DNA from: Cryptomeria japonica
Taxonomy: Eukaryota > Streptophyta > Pinopsida > Cupressales > Cupressaceae
Direction of reading: 5' to 3'
Length of the DNA: 64,000 nucleotides
Assembly: GCF_030272615.1 (NCBI RefSeq)
Contig: NC_081413.1
Coordinates: forward strand, 103,252,239-103,316,238
Part shown: positions 59,941 to 64,000 of the stretch, piece by piece
Position numbering within the stretch: position 1 is the first letter of the stretch
Layout of the letters: the number at the start of each line of letters is the position of its first letter
Translations under genes and position numbers: made by a program
The notes under the pieces: model-generated
The model's input: the letters and a program-made list of their open reading frames with translations, nothing else
Database searches by the model: none
What the model was told of the DNA's origin: nothing

Positions 59941-60449
59941 CAATGTTGAAACGATGTTGTTTCAAAGAAAAACGAAAAGAAAAACTGCCCCAGTATGCCT
60001 CGGTGATGCTAGGGAATAATGCCCCCTCAAAAAAAGTGGTTGGAAAATTGTGAAACGAAGACCAATTTTTTGGAAATGTGCTAGATAGTGATAATATGAA
60101 TTTTGAAAGGGTTTCTATCTCGTTTGTTGTGTTTACAACTGTGTTGAAGCTGGAGGGGTCCACAGGCGTTATGTTGAGAAACCCTAATTTTTGAGCTTAT
60201 AAAATGAAAATTGGTATTGATTTGAGCTCATTTGCATTGTTTTGTTTTGAAATAATTGCGTAGAGATATTTGTGCTTTTGGCATCCTTGGAGCGAAATGG
60301 CAGGTCATAGAGCGAGGCTACATTTATTCGAGCGAGTGCGATCGTATCAAAGACCTCCCGACTCTGGTGGCATTATGAGTTACATGATTTTCTACTTGTT
60401 TCTGTCTGTATTTTGCAAAAATTTTAATCATTTTTTGGTGTGACATATG

Positions 60450-60720
60450 TCATGAATGTCACAATTGACTGTCGATATTGCCGTAATTGATTTAATCATG
60501 TCACAATCGATGTAAATGCTCCACATTTGATATTTTATGTTGTATTTGATAATATTGTATCGCACTTGACAAAATTGTATCACAATTGAAATTTTTTACT
60601 CGCAATTGGTAATATTGTGTCGCATATGTTAATTTTGATTCGCCTTTGGCATAAGTATGTTGCATTTCAGAATATTACGTCATAGTTGAAATAAGTATTT
60701 CACATTTGATAATAAGGCAT
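60450..60720. repeat. Degenerate 20-bp tandem array
   Basis: About thirteen units of roughly 20 bp beginning TTGA or TTGG and ending TCGCAT, GTCACAA or similar; the consensus is near TTGATAATATTGTATCGCAT. Lies in the spacer between the polypurine tract and the PMD ORF. Confidence 0.65.
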
Positions 60721-60789
60721 GTTTTTCTTCTTATTGATGCGTCCTGACAGTTTTGATGACATAGTTGACTTATTTTTATATTTTCCAAA

Positions 60790-62802
60790 TGCGGGCACAT
60801 TATCTAGTACTACTTGCTAGGCAGACAAGGCCAAATGGTCTTGATTGATGTCATGAGTTGGATATAAAGGATACCACTTTGTTATGATAGGCTGGATTGT
60901 ATTATATAGCGCATTTCCCTAAGGTTACGACCAACAAGGCCATGATTACTACTTTGATTGAGCGGTGGCATTTAGAGACATGTTCTTTTCATCTATCGAC
61001 TGGTGAGTCGTCCATCACACTTGAGGATGTGTGGCATATTTTACACATTCAGATATTTGGTAGACAAGTTTCTTTTGATTTTAATGATGGTATCTCTACT
61101 TTGTGTACCCTATTTGAGTGTGAGGAGCAGGATCTACATATCCATGGTTGTTACAAGATTCATTGGGATGATTTTGATTATGATGATCTCACCGTTGTGC
61201 TTCCTTGCACTATCGCTGGATTATTGATTCCTGATAGACGTGCCCATGGTTTTCTTGTTGGATGGGGACGTGTCATACATGATATGGTTATTGACAAACG
61301 TGTGTTTTCTTGGGGTCCTTGTCTTCTTGAAACTTTGTATCATCAGATACATGTGATTGTTTACTTGCAGCAGAAATCAGTTGGATGTGGTATTACTTTG
61401 CTCTAGGCATGGGCTTGGGAGCACATAGCTATCTTTCGTCCTATGTTACATATGGATTTAGAGCTAGATCAGACATATGCTTTTGGGTATACTATTGGTG
61501 TGAGGCATAGGGCATCGAGTACATCTTGTATTGGCGTCATCAGATTGATATCTTATAGTATTTCTCATGGAGACCTTATCTTACTTGCCCTGGTTGGACT
61601 GATGATGCTCAACATCTTCCTTTTTGTCAACAACAGAGATATCTTATTAGTTGAGACATGGGTAGCCATAGGGTTATTGATATGCATCTTCCTGGTCATG
61701 TACTTAGATAGTTTAGGGAAGTACATGGTTTTCCAGATGTGACAACTTATTTTGCTCGCACTACTCGAGAGGTTGGTGATTGGGGTGCTTGCGTGCAACC
61801 TCATGTTACTATTGCTGAGTTTGATGCTCTTGCTCCTATTTTGTGGGGATGGCATCTTGGTGTAGCAAATCGAGGGTCTACAATGCATTATAGTGTATGG
61901 TGGATACAACATAGGTCTATACCTTTGACAGATCTGAAAATTCCGATTGGTGCTTACCAGATTAGACATGGTAGGGGTCCTAGGGGGAGAGGGAGAGGTG
62001 GAGGAGGTAGGGGTGGAGATGGTAGATATGGAGGAGGTAGAGGTGGAGGAGGTAGAGGTGGAGGAGAGAGGGGTGGAGGAGGTAGGGGTGGAGGAGGTAT
62101 AGATCTAATAACAATGGTTGCAAGGCAGGTGGATAGTGATAGGGAGGATGTGGATATTGGTGGAGAGACTGTATCTATGAGGAGTTCTGATGAGAGTGAT
62201 GAGTCAAGATCAGGGTCATCAAGCAATGATGAAGATGAGGGCAGGGATGATGGTTATGATGTAGAGATGCCCCAGACTGCAAAGTCTGTAGGTGTGGAGA
62301 GAGAGGAGATGAGGAGGGATTGAGATATTGAGTTAGGCATTTAGAGGACTTGGTTGCTACTTTGCAACAATGATGGATGGAGGATAGGGATCAGTATCAA
62401 CATGCGATGGAGGAGTTGACTATAGAGAGGGATCGAATAGCTGCTGAGAGAGACCAATTATAGAGGGAGAGGGATGAGGTAGTTAGGAGAATTCGGATCA
62501 CCATGGATGCATATGATTAGTTATTTGGGCTGGTGACAAAGTCTTGTAGCCAGGAAGATAGATATTTTGCTGTTGGATATGAGGCTATTTATTATTGACA
62601 GGCTTATGAGAGAGCTATTCCCAAGGGTCAGAGGGAACCTAGTTTTAGTGCATTTATGGGGAGAAGACCGAGTCGATCTACCTCTCGACAGACTAGTAGT
62701 GGAGGAGTGATGGGTCCACCTAGAGCAACATTAGGACATGCTGGAGTTAGTCGAGATGCACCTACTGATAGAGACAATATAGGTTCAGAGATTGGATATT
62801 GA
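60790..62802 (+). pseudogene. Second PMD protein, antisense accessory ORF
   Basis: The clear part opens at 60897 (MYYIAHFPKVTTNKAMITT) with LIERWHLETCSFHL, GESSITLEDVWHILHI, DDLTVVLPCTIAGLL, HGFLVGWGRVIHDM and, after a stop at 61403, AWAWEHIAIFRP, equivalent to AWEHLPVTR in the first copy. Several slips occur between 61440 and 61740. The ORF at 61739-62323 gives WGWHLGVANRGSTMHYSVWW and an Arg/Gly-rich run like an RGG box (61980-62100), then an acidic Ser-rich part. A coiled-coil-like RDQYQHAMEELTIERDRIAA region and a final SSGGVMGPPRA end at 62802. More conserved in its C-terminal half than the first copy. The extreme N-terminus before 60897 is damaged. Confidence 0.8.
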
Positions 62803-64000
62803 TGTTGATGTTGTAGATACGATGTATTTTGACACATTTCTATATGATATATATGATATGCTTTCTTGATGATATTTTGATGGTGAACTTCATGGTATAA
62901 TATTTCTTTATTGTGATGATGAATTCTATATGAATGTGATATCATGTAGTGATTTGATGTAGCTCTATGTTGTGATGCATAATGGTTGATGAAAATCTTA
63001 TTATAATTCAATGGAATGATTATGAAAATGTGAGATGTTTATTTTTGTGTGTCAAAATATGTGTTGAAGAACTTGAAATAATTGTTAGTTGTTAGATGTA
63101 TAATAGATATAAAGTGACCAATCAACTGAATCAATCTTTGTTTATTCTGGATTTTGATGTGATAATGGATGATTTGATAGAAATTTTGATGAGAAAGTCT
63201 TCATTGTTTTATTTGTAGTGCAATACATTATCATCATTGAGCCTTATTATATAACAATGGAGCTTATCAAACCAGGGTATGAGTAACCAAGATATATAGA
63301 TATATCATTGCAAAGAAACAAACACGTAATAGACAAGGAATGAACCCTCTATTCTGGGAATTACACTAGGGGTCAAGGTATGTGTGGCATTCACAAGCTG
63401 AATGCTCCTATCATAGACACCCACTAGAGAAATTGCCCCAGAACTTCATTGGTTCAAACCACAAACAACAAACAAAGAAAAGGATCCTACCCATCATGGC
63501 TTCTCTAGTCACTTTTGGACATCCTTGAGTAGCTAAAAGAAATGATCTTCACCAATTTGATAAAAAAGAGTCAACCCAAAATAGACAAAGCTCAGCAGTT
63601 AGACTAACTGTGCCTTTGCTTTGATATGTTTGATGTGATTTTGATAATGTTTGGTTTTAGAAGTTTTGGACCCTGTATAAGACCGATCTATCTACTTTCA
63701 AGTGTACCAATTCTGTTTAAGACAAGATGTTGACCACATTGATAGTTTGATAGATCAATAGATTAGACTGTTGATAAGTTTGATTGCAGATGTTTTGACA
63801 AGTTAGTTGTATCTTTTGTTTAACTTCATGTGAAGTGTTTGCTGGAGATATTGGGGTGTTTAATTCTTGCGAGACAATTTATTGCAAGTTTTAAATTGCT
63901 ATTCAAATTAAATTGATATTTGAATGTTTTTGGTTTTGGATTGGATTTTGGACCTTTTCTGTATGTTTAGGATTTTTTGAGGATCATTTTTCTGAATGTT
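62803..64000. other. Spacer of second PMD element, running out of the window
   Basis: No gene. 63433-63540 is similar to 9121-9240. The last bases (TTTTCTGAATGTT) resemble 9930-9945, just past the pol end of element A, so minus-strand gypsy pol probably begins a few tens of bases beyond 64000. Confidence 0.5.

Noticed and set aside
61954-62226. Proline-rich minus ORF
   Set aside because: Complement of the Gly/Arg run in the second PMD ORF.
1-64000. Host protein-coding gene hidden among the elements
   Set aside because: No ORF or exon-like run without a retrotransposon explanation was convincing on either strand; this was by eye, and a gene finder with transcript data could still reveal short exons.

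Overview
The window is repeat-dominated plant nuclear DNA with no recognisable host gene, tRNA, rRNA or CRISPR array. Nearly every assignable base belongs to LTR retrotransposons: Ty3/gypsy elements of the Tat type (zinc-knuckle gag, DGG-type protease, YVDD reverse transcriptase, two RNase H domains, integrase, accessory ORFs) and Ty1/copia elements of the SIRE type (long LTRs, GGGGGAGAT polypurine tract, CCGGT-rich LTRs). Old, heavily stopped elements nested several deep suggest a very large seed-plant genome, most likely a gymnosperm. The gymnosperm call is inference; the retrotransposon families are read from the sequence.

Layout. 1-4063: minus-strand remnant (element E) with a large unassigned ORF, a polypurine tract near 1250 and a short inserted LTR at 2320. 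4064-5443: truncated LTR3 of family C, inserted in that ORF. 5578-7470: plus-strand plant mobile domain (PMD) ORF, antisense to Tat element A (gag-pol on minus, 17404 to 9988; leader ORF 17853-18379; 5' LTR ending at 19965). 19966-21236: leader and primer-binding site of a family C element. 21237-22906: LTR2 of family C, followed on its other side by the polypurine tract and integrase tail of another C copy (22907-23600). 23685-36715: Tat element B on the plus strand (leader ORF, gag-pol, repeat-rich spacer, polypurine tract, 3' LTR). 36716-38043: unassigned DNA with a tRNA-Arg-like scrap.

38049-46131: complete copia element with 5-bp target duplications CTAAA, LTRs near 2.4 kb and gag but no pol. 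46137-58858: a nest. A gypsy integrase fragment is followed by a gypsy LTR fragment, which adjoins a copia element on the minus strand (LTR 48721-56567, pol to 58858). Inside that copia LTR sits gag-only gypsy element D (49312-55913, duplication GATCT). Inside the 3' LTR of D sits a solo copia LTR (49375-50451, duplication AGTTT). 58859-64000: 3' end of another Tat element, with LTR, polypurine tract, 20-bp tandem repeats and a second antisense PMD ORF; its pol would lie beyond the window.

The points most worth following are a leader ORF conserved between elements A and B, antisense PMD ORFs with glycine-rich tails, hairpins whose stems co-vary between LTRs, a gag-only copia element, and the target-duplication-proven nest. 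No coding region is intact, so any activity would depend on other copies in the genome.
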